Below, one piece after another: positions 34,371 through 43,831 of a stretch of DNA of 64,000 bases (positions within the stretch are counted from its first letter, which is position 1; each line of letters opens with the position of its first letter). Both the position numbers and the translations under genes were made by a program. A model generated the notes under the pieces. That model made no database searches and was not told the origin of the DNA. It saw only the letters and a list, made by a program, of their open reading frames with translations. Origin of the DNA: Pirellulales bacterium (GTDB lineage Bacteria > Planctomycetota > Planctomycetia > Pirellulales > PALSA-1355); the NCBI GenBank assembly GCA_022844125.1, contig JALHMI010000002.1, forward strand, positions 397,524-461,523, in the 5' to 3' direction.

Positions 34371-35264
34371 ATGGCCACGGATACCACCCCGCTGCTTTCG
34401 CCGGCATTTTTGGCGCAGCTCGAACGCCTCGAGCTCGTGAGCCGCAAGATCTTTCGCGGCCGCTTGAAAGGCGAACGTCGCAGCACACGCAAGGGTCAGA
34501 GCGTCGAATTCGCCGACTTTCGCAGCTACGTGCCGGGCGACGATCTGCGGTTCATCGACTGGAACACTTATGCCAGGCTCGACCGCCTGTTCCTCAAGAT
34601 GTTCTTCGAGGAAGAGGATCTGCACTTTTACGCCCTGATCGACGACAGCGCGTCGATGGGTTTCGGCACGCCGACCAAGCTCCGCTACGCGGCTCAACTC
34701 GCCGCCGCGCTCGGCTTCATCGGCCTTATTCGTTCGGACCGCGTGCGCATCGAAACGATCAGCCAGCCCGCTGGTCAACCTGGACCGGTTTACCGCGGAC
34801 GCGCCAGTAGCTGGCGACTGCTGGATCAACTCGGGCAGCTGTCCGTTGCCGAGGATCCCTTGCCGCTCTGCCAGGGGATCAAGAACTTCTGCGTCCGCAA
34901 CACGGGCAAGGGCATCGTCCTCGTCATTAGCGATCTGCTCGACAAGCAGGGCTATCAAGAAGGTCTGAAGTATCTGCTTTCGCGACAGATGGACGTCTAT
35001 GTCATCCAGGTGCTCTCCGCCGAGGAACTCGATCCGGAACTGGTGGGCGATCTGAAGCTGGTGGATGTCGAGGACCAGGACATTGCCGAGATCAGCGTCA
35101 GCCCCGCTCTGCTCAGGCGCTACAAGCACACGCTGGCGGCCTTCACCAGCGCAGCCAAGGAGTTCTGCACCCGCCGCGGCATGAGCTACCTGCTGGCCGG
35201 CAACCAGGTGCCCGTCGAACAGCTGGTGAGCAGTTACTTGCGCACGCGAGGCCTGGTGCGCTGA
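34371..35264 (+). CDS. DUF58 domain protein (VWA-like)
   Basis: 297 aa. The conserved DUF58 block is 'SVEFADFRSYVPGDDLRFIDWNTYARLDRLFLKMF', followed by 'HFYALIDDSASMGFG', a MIDAS-like DxSxS (Asp-Asp-Ser-Ala-Ser). No transmembrane helices, so a cytoplasmic member. The stop codon overlaps the start of the VWA gene by one base, indicating translational coupling. It is the usual middle partner of MoxR operons; biochemical role unknown. Confidence 0.92.
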   Translation: MATDTTPLLSPAFLAQLERLELVSRKIFRGRLKGERRSTRKGQSVEFADFRSYVPGDDLRFIDWNTYARLDRLFLKMFFEEEDLHFYALIDDSASMGFGTPTKLRYAAQLAAALGFIGLIRSDRVRIETISQPAGQPGPVYRGRASSWRLLDQLGQLSVAEDPLPLCQGIKNFCVRNTGKGIVLVISDLLDKQGYQEGLKYLLSRQMDVYVIQVLSAEELDPELVGDLKLVDVEDQDIAEISVSPALLRRYKHTLAAFTSAAKEFCTRRGMSYLLAGNQVPVEQLVSSYLRTRGLVR

Positions 35265-37225
35265 TGACGTTCATCAACATGCTCACCTGGTGGCAGTGGA
35301 TGGCTCTGGCGGCGGTGCCGCCAGCCATCGTGCTGTTGTATTTCCTGAAGCTCAAGCGCACGCCGCTGGAAGTTCCCAGCACGCTCTTATGGCGAAAGTC
35401 GATCCAAGACTTGCACGTCAACAGCATCTGGCAGCGACTGCGAACCAGCCTGCTGCTACTACTGCAGCTGCTGCTGGTGGCCCTGGTGATGATCGCCTTG
35501 GTACGCCCTGGCTGGAGCGGCAGCCGACTTAAGGGAGACCGCTTTGTCTTCCTGATCGACAACTCGGCGAGTATGCAGTCGCGCGACGTCGCGCCCTCGC
35601 GCCTGGAAGAAGCCAAACGCCGGGCCGGCGAACTCATCGACCAGATGGGGTCCGGCGACGTGGCCATGCTCGTGAGCTTTTCCGATGCCCCGCGCGTCGA
35701 GCAAGTCTTCACCGACAACCGCCGCGAACTCAAGCGGCAACTCCAAGCCATCAGGCCGACGGAACGGCGAACTTCCGTCGAAGAAGCCCTCCGCGTGGCC
35801 GCCGGCTATGCAGTTGCCCAGGGTCTGGGCTCAGAGGCAGGGCCAGCTCCTGACAGGCAACCTGCCACGCTGTACCTCTTCAGTGACGGCAGGTTTCCCG
35901 ACGTGAAAGACGTCAAGCTCGGCCGACTGAACCCCGTGTTCGTGCCAATCGGCTTGCCCGCCGCCGAGAACGTCGCAATTACCTCGTTTACCACGCGCCG
36001 CCGAGAGAATGACGAGACAAAGCTGCAAGCCTTCGGCCGAGTTCAGAATTTCAGCACCGATAAGCGAACGATCGACGTGGAATTGTATCTCGACGACGCT
36101 CTACTGGATTCTGCCCGGCTGGAAATCGACCCTCGCGATTCCACAGGCGTGGTTTTCGAACTCGGAGACATCTCCAGCGGCGTCCTGCGCCTGACGACTC
36201 GCGCGGGGGGCGCGCTGGCCGTCGACGATCAGGCTTGGACCGCTGTCGATCCGCCTCGCCGCAGTCGAGTCTTGCTGGTGACGGCAGGCGACCAGGCACT
36301 CGAACTGGCCGCGGCGACGGCCAGCGCCAAGGAGATCGCTGATGTCGATGTGCAATCGCCGGCATTTCTGGAAACCGACGACTGTCGCAAACGCGCCGCG
36401 TCAGGATATTGGTCGCTGGTGATTTACGACAACTGTGCGCCGCCCGAGATGCCGCAGGCCAATACTTTCTTCATCGGAAAGTTGCCACCTGGTGGCGAGT
36501 GGCGTGCTAAGAGCGAATCGCCCGAGCCCAGTCCGCAGATCATCGACGTGGAGATCACGCATCCCTTGATGCAACTGATCGATCTGGGAAATGTACGGTT
36601 TGCCGAAGGATTAACACTGATTCCGCCGCCAGGCAGTTCGTCCTTGATTACCACCTCGACCGGCCCACTGCTGGCGATTTCTCCGCGCGGCACGCGTCAG
36701 GATGCGGTGCTTGGCGCCACGCTTGTCGGCGCCGATGAGAATGGCGAGCGGTTTGCCAACACGGACTGGCCGCTCCGCATCAGCTTTCCGGTGTTCGTCC
36801 TGAACACGCTTCGATTTCTCACGGGAACCGAAAGTACCGGCGCCGGCGTCACGGTTCAACCGGGCCAGCCCGTCAGCTTGCCGGCAGCCGCGGGATCCGG
36901 CGCCACGACCATCCAGACACCCACCGGCCAGAAGGTCGTACTTCCCGCCGATGCGGAACGCCGCCAGTTCACCGAGACGGGTCGAATCGGCCCGTATCGC
37001 ATCGAGGAACCCGGCCAGCCCTTGCGACACTTCACGGTCAACCTTTTCGATAGTGCGGAAAGTGACATCGGGTCCCGCGACGAAGTCCGGTTGGGCCTCG
37101 ACGAGGTGACCGGTCAGGCAAGCTGGGCGGGGGGCCGGAGCGAGCTCTGGCGATGGCTTTTGTGCGCGGTACTAGGCGTTTTATGCCTGGAATGGTACAT
37201 ATATAATCGTCGCGTCTACCTGTGA
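35264..37225 (+). CDS. BatA-like VWA-domain membrane protein
   Basis: 653 aa. An N-terminal BatA segment (about 1-85) has two membrane helices (13-28 and 63-80) and the family sequence 'LLYFLKLKRTPLEVPSTLLWRKSIQDL'. The VWA domain begins near 93 with the MIDAS motif DNSAS at 99-103. After about residue 270 a periplasmic beta-rich region follows. A C-terminal helix (about 633-648) anchors the end. It forms an operon with MoxR and DUF58; this trio is often linked to envelope stress or surface protein assembly. Start overlaps the DUF58 stop. Confidence 0.92.
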   Translation: MTFINMLTWWQWMALAAVPPAIVLLYFLKLKRTPLEVPSTLLWRKSIQDLHVNSIWQRLRTSLLLLLQLLLVALVMIALVRPGWSGSRLKGDRFVFLIDNSASMQSRDVAPSRLEEAKRRAGELIDQMGSGDVAMLVSFSDAPRVEQVFTDNRRELKRQLQAIRPTERRTSVEEALRVAAGYAVAQGLGSEAGPAPDRQPATLYLFSDGRFPDVKDVKLGRLNPVFVPIGLPAAENVAITSFTTRRRENDETKLQAFGRVQNFSTDKRTIDVELYLDDALLDSARLEIDPRDSTGVVFELGDISSGVLRLTTRAGGALAVDDQAWTAVDPPRRSRVLLVTAGDQALELAAATASAKEIADVDVQSPAFLETDDCRKRAASGYWSLVIYDNCAPPEMPQANTFFIGKLPPGGEWRAKSESPEPSPQIIDVEITHPLMQLIDLGNVRFAEGLTLIPPPGSSSLITTSTGPLLAISPRGTRQDAVLGATLVGADENGERFANTDWPLRISFPVFVLNTLRFLTGTESTGAGVTVQPGQPVSLPAAAGSGATTIQTPTGQKVVLPADAERRQFTETGRIGPYRIEEPGQPLRHFTVNLFDSAESDIGSRDEVRLGLDEVTGQASWAGGRSELWRWLLCAVLGVLCLEWYIYNRRVYL

Positions 37226-37354
37226 CCGCCGGCCATTCTGGCGGCGACTTAGGTGCTGCTTATCTCTCCCCAATCCAACCTTGCCCCAACGAACAGCGTG
37301 TAGCCGCGGGCGCATGTTTAATTGCCTCTGCCGGATCGCACTTAGGAGTAACCC

Positions 37355-38086
37355 ATGATTCGCAAGGCGCTGGTGGCCCGCGATCCCAAGAAGTCGCCGC
37401 GCCGCCGCAAGCGAATTCTCAAGCTGGTCGAGAACGATCTGATCAATCGCGTCAGCTATGATCAGTACCGCGACAAGGTGCGCGATGTCTATAGTGGCCC
37501 TCAGGGAGCATTTCTGGCGACGGCCAGCTTCCTGTCGCTGCACATTCAACTCGGCGACAAATTGCTCCGCCAGCGGCGCTTCGACCTCCGCGGCGTGAAG
37601 AGCATTCTGGACGTCGGCAGCGGCGCCGGTCAGATTGCCAAGCATCTGCTCAGGTACGCCGATCCAGGCACCCAGATCACTTGTTGCGACTTGTCGCCCG
37701 AGATGCTTCGTCGCGCTCGAACTCGCCTGAAGAGCGACCGCCCGAGCCACGTCTCGGCCGATCTCGCGCGGTTGCCGTTCGCTAATGAAAGCTTTGACTG
37801 CGTGACTTGTGGTTATGTCCTCGAGCACCTTCCGGATCCGCGTCCGGGTCTGGCCGAGGTTTCGCGCATCCTGCGACCCGGGGGACGCATGCTGCTCCTG
37901 ACCACCGAGGACAATTTCTCGGGCGCCTGGACAAGTCGTCTGTGGTGCTGCCGGACGTACAACCGTCACGAACTCAAACGCACCTGCGATGAGCTAGGGC
38001 TCATCTGGAAGAACGAACTCTGGTTCACGCGGATGCACAAGCTGCTCAAAGCGGGTGGTATCTGCGTCGAGATTCAGAAGCAGTAG
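37355..38086 (+). CDS. Class I SAM-dependent methyltransferase
   Basis: 243 aa with a good ribosome site (AGGAG 8 bases before the ATG). The Rossmann motif I 'SILDVGSGAGQIAKHLL' is at about residues 83-99, and the UbiE-like 'CDLSPEMLRRAR', 'RLPFANESFDCVTCGYVLEHLPDPRPGLAEVSRILRPGGRMLLLT' follows. The first 45 residues are unusually basic (RKALVARDPKKSPRRRKRIL). Substrate unknown; menaquinone-type or lipid methylation is possible. It lies 129 bases after the VWA gene. Confidence 0.88.
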   Translation: MIRKALVARDPKKSPRRRKRILKLVENDLINRVSYDQYRDKVRDVYSGPQGAFLATASFLSLHIQLGDKLLRQRRFDLRGVKSILDVGSGAGQIAKHLLRYADPGTQITCCDLSPEMLRRARTRLKSDRPSHVSADLARLPFANESFDCVTCGYVLEHLPDPRPGLAEVSRILRPGGRMLLLTTEDNFSGAWTSRLWCCRTYNRHELKRTCDELGLIWKNELWFTRMHKLLKAGGICVEIQKQ

Positions 38087-38111
38087 CTCGACGTGGATCG
38101 ATTCTGTTCGC

Positions 38112-38798
38112 TTACTCGAGCAACAGCCAGCGCTGTTCGCGATTCTCGGCCACAATCTGGCGAATTGCCGCTTCCTGGTTCTCAAGCGCTTGCTCCGCGG
38201 AAGCGTATACCCGGCGGTCGGCAATTCCGTGGGCAAACCAGGGCGCGTCGGTGAGAATTTCCTGCGTGAGCTGCTGGTGGACCAGAGTCTTGCCATCCGC
38301 TTGTCGCTGGAAATGGGTGACCATCGCATATTGCCGCAGCCGCAGGCTAGGCTTGGTGAGCGTCACGTCCGAGAGAATCTGGTCCGGGTCGATATGGACC
38401 GTTTGCCGAAGTGTGATTTCCTGTTCGCCGACATAGGGGTCCTTCGTGCGCACCTGCAGCGTCCCTTCGAGGCCAAGCTGCCACTTGAGATCCAACAGTC
38501 GCTCAACTTCCAGGCCGGCGCCGATCGTGTTCCACTGCTGATCGATAAACTCGCTATCGCCGGTCATCGTCACGATCTGCTTTGCTGCGTCGGTCCGGAC
38601 GAGAATCTTCCGCACCTTGGTGAAATCCTCGTCGATCACGAACGATCGCTCGACCGTCTGCGTCGTGGGATACTCGCCACGCATCGTCACGCCGGCGACC
38701 ACCAGCACACCAACCACAAGCAGGCCACACACCGCGATCGCAAGCAGCCAACGACTGTACCTCGGGCGAGTTGCTGAATCGACTGCTGTGCTGCCCAT
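38112..38798 (-). CDS. Single-span membrane protein of unknown function
   Basis: 228 aa. One transmembrane helix near residues 17-37 (WLLAIAVCGLLVVGVLVVAGV) followed by an extracytoplasmic region with alternating beta-type sequence ('TVERSFVIDEDFTKVRKILVRTD', 'EQEITLRQTVHIDPDQIL'), and a helical end ('AEQALENQEAAIRQIVAENREQRWLLLE'). No family recognised. Convergent with the methyltransferase gene. It is 32 bases after the phosphoesterase gene on the same strand, so the two may be co-transcribed. Confidence 0.75.
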   Translation of the reverse strand: MGSTAVDSATRPRYSRWLLAIAVCGLLVVGVLVVAGVTMRGEYPTTQTVERSFVIDEDFTKVRKILVRTDAAKQIVTMTGDSEFIDQQWNTIGAGLEVERLLDLKWQLGLEGTLQVRTKDPYVGEQEITLRQTVHIDPDQILSDVTLTKPSLRLRQYAMVTHFQRQADGKTLVHQQLTQEILTDAPWFAHGIADRRVYASAEQALENQEAAIRQIVAENREQRWLLLE

Positions 38799-38830
38799 GA
38801 GTCCGCCTCAAGTACGATCGTGAAACCTTG

Positions 38831-39994
38831 CTAAAAGGTACCTCGCAGGACAAGCTTTACGACTTGGGGTCGGCAGTTCAACCGATAGGGAAATAAACTA
38901 CCCGTTCCACGACTCACGTGCAGCAGAGTCGGGCCGGCCTCGAAGAACCCACTGGCATATTTCGTACCATGCAGGCTGGGGCAAACGACTGGCCCCACCA
39001 GCGGAAAGCGAATCTGCCCTCCGTGCGTGTGTCCGGCCAGCATCAGGTCAAACTGATTCCGCTGTGCCCAGCCAAATTGATCCGGCGAGTGCGACAGTAG
39101 AAGCTTCAATGATCGCGCGGGAAGGTCCTCGATTTTCGGCATTGACTGCGGAAACCAGGGATACTCGTTGCCCGCCACGACCAGCGGCAGGTCGGCGACT
39201 TCCGTGACGCGGCCGCCCAGATCGCAAAACCCTGCTTCCGCAAGCGCCGCGCGGACCCTTGGAACGTCGCCAGTTCGCAAATCGTGGTTTCCCAGCACCG
39301 AGAGTTTCGCGATGCGTGCTTCGAGCGGCCCCAGCGTCGGAACGATCCAGGGAATGCGATCGAGCTTGTCGCACACGTCGCCCGTCAACGCGATGATGTC
39401 GGCCTGCGTGGAGTTCGCCAGCCGCACGATTTCTTCATAGTAAGGACGTTCGATGCGATAGCTGAAGTGCAGGTCCGAAATGTGGCAGATCGAGAGCCCC
39501 TCCAGTTCTTTTGGCAGTCCCGCCAACACCACCTCGAACTGCGAGACGTGAATCTCCCACAGATGGTTGTACGGCAACTTGCAGAAGAGCTTCGTGCGCG
39601 GACTGGTCGTCGGCGCCGCACCTAGAACCTGCGCGATGTCGACGACGCGCTCCGCGGTATGCCGCACATTCTCAGGCAGGCTTAGTTGCTGCCAGCGACG
39701 GAATGCCCAGATCGGGATCTGAATGATCCCCCAGACCGCGCAAACGCCGACATAAATCTCGGCCCAGTTCAATCCCGCGTCAGAATCGAAGCTCGCGACG
39801 TGCAGCCAGTCCTTAACGAGTCGCCGCGCCACCAGGATCGGCAATCCCAGCAGTATGGCGTAGACCAGCAGCGAGCCGGACTTGATCACCTTGCGCGGCA
39901 GCCCGACGCCGTGCCAGCGATTGTTGATCCCGACCCAGACAGCGCCATGCCCCAACGCTGAGAGCAGGATCAACACCACCGCGGCAACAAACAT
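38831..39994 (-). CDS. Membrane-linked metallophosphoesterase (YkuE-like)
   Basis: 387 aa. The first 110 residues contain two or three hydrophobic segments. The calcineurin-like phosphoesterase domain follows with 'LSICHISDLHFSYRIERPYYEEI' (D-x-H), 'DIIALTGDVCD' (G-D), 'LSVLGNHDLR' (GNHD), 'LLLSHSPDQF' and 'LMLAGHTHGGQIRFP' (GHTH). All metal ligands of the family are present. YkuE-type enzymes act at the cytoplasmic membrane, some on lipid-linked substrates. Likely same unit as the downstream small membrane protein. Confidence 0.9.
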   Translation of the reverse strand: MFVAAVVLILLSALGHGAVWVGINNRWHGVGLPRKVIKSGSLLVYAILLGLPILVARRLVKDWLHVASFDSDAGLNWAEIYVGVCAVWGIIQIPIWAFRRWQQLSLPENVRHTAERVVDIAQVLGAAPTTSPRTKLFCKLPYNHLWEIHVSQFEVVLAGLPKELEGLSICHISDLHFSYRIERPYYEEIVRLANSTQADIIALTGDVCDKLDRIPWIVPTLGPLEARIAKLSVLGNHDLRTGDVPRVRAALAEAGFCDLGGRVTEVADLPLVVAGNEYPWFPQSMPKIEDLPARSLKLLLSHSPDQFGWAQRNQFDLMLAGHTHGGQIRFPLVGPVVCPSLHGTKYASGFFEAGPTLLHVSRGTGSLFPYRLNCRPQVVKLVLRGTF

Positions 39995-40091
39995 GCACGT
40001 GTACCGATTGACGTTCCAGCGGCCGGGGGTTCAAACAGCGGCGAAGGTCGCGTTTCTGGCCGGAATGCGCGGACACCGGCGCCGTCCATCA

Positions 40092-41945
40092 CTACCGCTG
40101 TCGCACCGGCTCACCCTGATCGGCGGATGAATTCTCTTCCTTGTGCACCGCCCCGTTGCTGGCGAGCATATCCTGTCGCGTTTTCAGAATGCGTTCGATG
40201 GTGTCGAGCAGTTGATCCAGCCGGAACGGCTTACATAGCTCGCCGTACAGCGGAAGCTTGGCCTGCCGCGCTTTCACGATCGAGTGGCCCGGATCGTAAC
40301 CAAAGCCGGTCATCAACACCAGCGGCACCGGATCCATGATCTCCTGCAGCTTGAGCAGCAGTTCGTAACCGCTCGTGTCCGGCAGCCGAATGTCGACGAG
40401 GATGATATCGTAGTTCCCCTCCATCGCCATGTTGCGGACCATGTAAATGGCCTCGCCGCCATCGTGGGCCGTCTCGACGATGCAGCCGTACCGCTCGAGC
40501 AGGTTGTGGGCCGCGCTGCGCACGCTCTCGTCAGCGTCCACCACCAGAATTCGAGCGCCGCGAAGCAAGGCCCGCGATTGCCCCTCGTCCATGTCCGGAT
40601 GGGCCTGGACCGGGGTCATCTTCTGGCCGACCTTCTGGATGAGCTGCTTGATGTCGCGAGCGTTCCGCAGGATCGATTGCAGCCGCTCGACCACCTCAGG
40701 TTCATGGCCGATATAGCGCTCCATGATGTTCACGGCATCGTTCAGAATCACGTCGACCGGCAGCGCTACCGCGCTGTGAATCGCCTCGACGCTTTCCTGG
40801 GCGGTGCTGGCCTTCTCGGCCCGCAGCAGCTCGAGCGTATTAAGCGCCACCGCGACGTCGCGTGTAAAGATCTCCAGGAACTGCAAGTCGCTCTCGCTGA
40901 AAGCCCGCAGTTCGGGACTTTCGACATTGAACGTGCCGATGACCTCGTCGTGCAAGATCAGCGGCACGGTCAATGAACTGCGAGCCCCTTTACACCCTTC
41001 CAGGTACAGCGGGTCCGCTGTGGTATCTTCGCACAGATAGCTTTTGCCGGTCGCGGCCACGAACCCGGTCACGCCGTTGTTCTGCGGTCGGGCGAACAAA
41101 TCGCGGCCGGCGGCCTCGGGAACGATTCCTACGGCCAGCAGTGGCTCGAGCTTGCCTGAACGGCTGTCGAGAAGGCGGATCTCGACGACGTCAAAATGCA
41201 GCAGATCCTGCGTGAAGTGCAGGATGTTCTTTTTCAAGAGCTCGATCCGCTCTTCGACCGACATCACCGAGACTTCGTCCGGCAGCAGGTCGGCCAGTTC
41301 GACACCCGCCTGGTGGATGGCCGCCAGCTTCTGCTGCTGGAGCATCTCGGTCGTGACGTCCCGAACCGTGACGATCAGGTGTTGGGGGGCCTGATCCGAG
41401 TCGAACACCGGCGCGGCGTGCACTTGAAAGTAACGGTTGTCGCTGGACCGCAGCGTCGAGGTACTCGAGCGCCCCGTGGCCAGCGCCGTGTGGAAAGGGC
41501 AGAAGTCGGGCCCCAGGATCTCGGGGCTATTCAGCACCGTGTAGAAGTTTGACCCGACCACGCTCTCGCGGCTGGTCCACTCGCGCAGCCGGCCGTTGCC
41601 CCAGACGATGGTGTTTTCGGCGTCGAGAACCACGATTCCGTCGGGCATTCCCTCCAGAATCCGCTCGTTCTGCAGCAAGCGGCCAATCTGAAAGGCGTCG
41701 CCCAGGTGTTCGGCAGCCACGTAGAAACCGGCAAAGGATTCGCGCGCTAAGCGGCTCAGAGCCCGTAAAGGGCTTTGTGCCTGCACAACTTCAAATGAGT
41801 TCTGCAGCTCGCCCAGGAGCTGTTGCTGCCGGGGTTGCGAGTCGCCGACGAAGAGAAGTTTGGGTTTTGCCGACAAAATCGGATACTCCAACCGGGAAAC
41901 TCCAGCGTCATTATAGGAGTGACGCCGAAGCGGAACAACCGGCAT
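40092..41945 (-). CDS. PAS-GAF-receiver signalling protein without a kinase ATPase domain
   Basis: 617 aa from the ATG at 41945; a TTG at 42023 would add 26 residues. Domains: an N-terminal receiver-like fold lacking its phosphoacceptor (about 25-95, 'KLLFVGDSQPRQQQLLGEL'), PAS (about 95-220, 'PDGIVVLDAENTIVWGN'), GAF (about 235-395, 'VTGFVAATGKSYLCEDTTADPLY'), a helical region about 400-465 with 'AIHSAVALPVDVILNDAV' that resembles a DHp histidine site, and a complete receiver (about 475-600, 'ILVVDADES', 'ILVDIRLPDTSG', 'LMTGF', 'CKPF'). No HATPase motifs (N, G1, G2 boxes) are seen. It probably senses a signal and is phosphorylated by another kinase. Confidence 0.85.
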   Translation of the reverse strand: MPVVPLRRHSYNDAGVSRLEYPILSAKPKLLFVGDSQPRQQQLLGELQNSFEVVQAQSPLRALSRLARESFAGFYVAAEHLGDAFQIGRLLQNERILEGMPDGIVVLDAENTIVWGNGRLREWTSRESVVGSNFYTVLNSPEILGPDFCPFHTALATGRSSTSTLRSSDNRYFQVHAAPVFDSDQAPQHLIVTVRDVTTEMLQQQKLAAIHQAGVELADLLPDEVSVMSVEERIELLKKNILHFTQDLLHFDVVEIRLLDSRSGKLEPLLAVGIVPEAAGRDLFARPQNNGVTGFVAATGKSYLCEDTTADPLYLEGCKGARSSLTVPLILHDEVIGTFNVESPELRAFSESDLQFLEIFTRDVAVALNTLELLRAEKASTAQESVEAIHSAVALPVDVILNDAVNIMERYIGHEPEVVERLQSILRNARDIKQLIQKVGQKMTPVQAHPDMDEGQSRALLRGARILVVDADESVRSAAHNLLERYGCIVETAHDGGEAIYMVRNMAMEGNYDIILVDIRLPDTSGYELLLKLQEIMDPVPLVLMTGFGYDPGHSIVKARQAKLPLYGELCKPFRLDQLLDTIERILKTRQDMLASNGAVHKEENSSADQGEPVRQR

Positions 41946-42343
41946 TGCCGGTAGTCTGGGCCCTCGGCTGCGCCCACCTAGAGAATCGGTAACTATCAGG
42001 GCCTTTATTGACGAGTCGGCCAATCTCGTTGAATTTTCCAGTTACACCTTTCGCGCGCCCCGCGTGCGCGAAACCTGCGGCGCAGGGCATTTTCTCGTGC
42101 CAACCGGCTCAGCTAGGTCGAAGCTCAGATCACTTGCCGCCAGCATCCCTCGCTGCGTGCGGAAGCCGAGGAGCATTCGCAACAGCCGTCACATCGCGTC
42201 CACGGGAGGGCTCAGGGCGGGCCGCAAGCGCATGTGGCGCTATAGTCTGCGCCTCTTCGGCGACGATGTACCAGATGGTTCAGCCGACTGCCCTGCAAGG
42301 CGTTGAGCAGCAGCGTCCCCAGATTTGGAGCCGCCCCATTACC
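41946..42343. other. Divergent intergenic region (398 bp)
   Basis: No gene is supported. The leftmost 78 bases could be coding if the signalling protein starts at the TTG at 42023. An 8-bp inverted repeat with TTTCGCGC and GCGCGAAA arms lies at 42049-42073, between the divergent genes, and may be an operator or a leader hairpin. I see no consensus promoter. Confidence 0.4.
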
Positions 42344-42574
42344 ATGTTTCGCGCGTTTTTCCTGGCCCTGGGCCTGTCAACCTTTCTGCTCGGTCTCGAA
42401 TGCCTCGTGGTCGAGCGGGCGGTGATCAAGGCGCGCAATGACAGTGCCGTCGAAAAGATGGCGGTATCTTACCGCGAGGTTCGCCCGCCAGAATGGGCCC
42501 CTTGGAGCCTCCTATCAGGCGGCGCCGTAGTAATGCTTTACTCGTTCACCTTGCCCGCCAAAATGCGCGGCTAG
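42344..42574 (+). CDS. Small membrane protein, unknown
   Basis: 76 aa from the ATG at 42344; an in-frame ATG at 42266 would add 26 non-hydrophobic residues. One N-terminal hydrophobic helix (MFRAFFLALGLSTFLLGLEC), a charged middle ('VVERAVIKARNDSAVEKMAVSYREVRPPEW') and a second hydrophobic helix near the end ('SLLSGGAVVMLYSFTLP'). Both spans and the intervening charge pattern suggest a real two-span protein. No family recognised. Confidence 0.65.
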   Translation: MFRAFFLALGLSTFLLGLECLVVERAVIKARNDSAVEKMAVSYREVRPPEWAPWSLLSGGAVVMLYSFTLPAKMRG

Positions 42575-42606
42575 CCGCGGCCGGGGCTTCCACGCTTGCG
42601 AGCTCG

Positions 42607-43698
42607 CTACTCATCCACCGGCAGTCCGTTCTCGTGGCGGGTTGACGACGTCACCTGGCCCGCCTCGTTCCACTCGGTCCAAGTGCCAACTCGGGTGCCG
42701 TTTTCGTGGATCCTGAGCGCTGCGGGTTTTCCGTCTTCGTAAAAGTAGCGAGTCTCGCCGTGCGGCTGATCGGCCAGATACTGCCCCGTCCCACGAAGCT
42801 GGCCATTCTCGTACCACTCGTTCCAGGTTCCTTCGCGCCGGCCATCGACGAGCGGCAGTTCCATCCGCTTCTGACCATTGGGATGCCAGTAGACTTCGGT
42901 CCCATCGAACTGACCATGTTTGTAGTTAAGTTCCGCGGCCTTGGATCCGTCCTCGTTGAACTCCCGCCACGGGCCATGTTGTAATCCGCCCACGAAGGCT
43001 CCCTCGACTTGCTTTTGTCCGTTGGGGAAATAGGCGATAGCCTCTCCCTCGCGGTTTCCTTGTCGATAAACGACCGTGGACTTGGTCTTCCCATCGGGAT
43101 ACCAGTCCGTCAACACACCATCCTTCTGGCCGTTGACGTAGTTGACCTCGCGACTCTTCTGGCCATTCGCGTGGAAATACGTTTCCAGTCCATGCCGCGT
43201 GCCTTGTTCGTAGTTCGTCATCGACTTCACCTGTCCGTTGGTGTGCCACTCGGTCGCAAGACCCTGTTTGAGGCCGCGAACATAGCTGGCTTCGCTCCGT
43301 TTTCGCTGGGCGTCAATCCACACGGTTTGTATACCGTGCTTCACGCCATGCTCGTAGTTGAACTCCGTGAACAAGGTGCCGTTGATCAAGTAGCGGCGCT
43401 CAGGACCGTGCTTGTGACCGGCCAGGTAGGCGCCTTCACCCGCTTTCGCACCCGTGGGAAACCAGTCTACCCAGGGACCCTCTTTCGCGCCCTTCACGTA
43501 CGTCTCTTCGCGCGCGGGCTTCCCATTGGCATAAAACCGGGTACGTTTCCCGTGCGGAGTCTGGACGCCTCGTTCGTCAACGACGACTTCCGTCCGCGTA
43601 TGCACGCCGCCGCCCGGCGCTTTGTCCTCGACGACGTCAGACCTGACAGGTCCGGCCGCAATGACCAAGGTGGCGAACAGCTGGAACCAGACGTTCAT
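42607..43698 (-). CDS. Secreted MORN-2 repeat protein (YwqK-like)
   Basis: 363 aa with a signal peptide (cut near AAGPVRS, residue 15-20). From about residue 40 to the end it is built of twelve or so tandem MORN_2-type repeats of about 23 residues, each with the pattern 'Y..G...G....W..NG', for instance 'GLETYFHANGQKSREVNYVNG'. Such repeats form extended beta-sheets. Proteins with this architecture have been annotated as 'toxin-antitoxin YwqK antitoxin' by similarity, but no toxin gene is next to it, so I do not assign that. It probably sits in the periplasm or on the surface. Confidence 0.85.
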   Translation of the reverse strand: MNVWFQLFATLVIAAGPVRSDVVEDKAPGGGVHTRTEVVVDERGVQTPHGKRTRFYANGKPAREETYVKGAKEGPWVDWFPTGAKAGEGAYLAGHKHGPERRYLINGTLFTEFNYEHGVKHGIQTVWIDAQRKRSEASYVRGLKQGLATEWHTNGQVKSMTNYEQGTRHGLETYFHANGQKSREVNYVNGQKDGVLTDWYPDGKTKSTVVYRQGNREGEAIAYFPNGQKQVEGAFVGGLQHGPWREFNEDGSKAAELNYKHGQFDGTEVYWHPNGQKRMELPLVDGRREGTWNEWYENGQLRGTGQYLADQPHGETRYFYEDGKPAALRIHENGTRVGTWTEWNEAGQVTSSTRHENGLPVDE

Positions 43699-43831
43699 GG
43701 AGATCCCGAGAGACGTGAGCGAAACGCGTATCCCTTCAGTTTACCCTACCGCGCCCGCGCGGAGGTAATTCGCCACAAATCCGCGGATCAATTGCGCCGA
43801 TCGCGACGAGTGCGCAGGCAAGGGCACGGCT

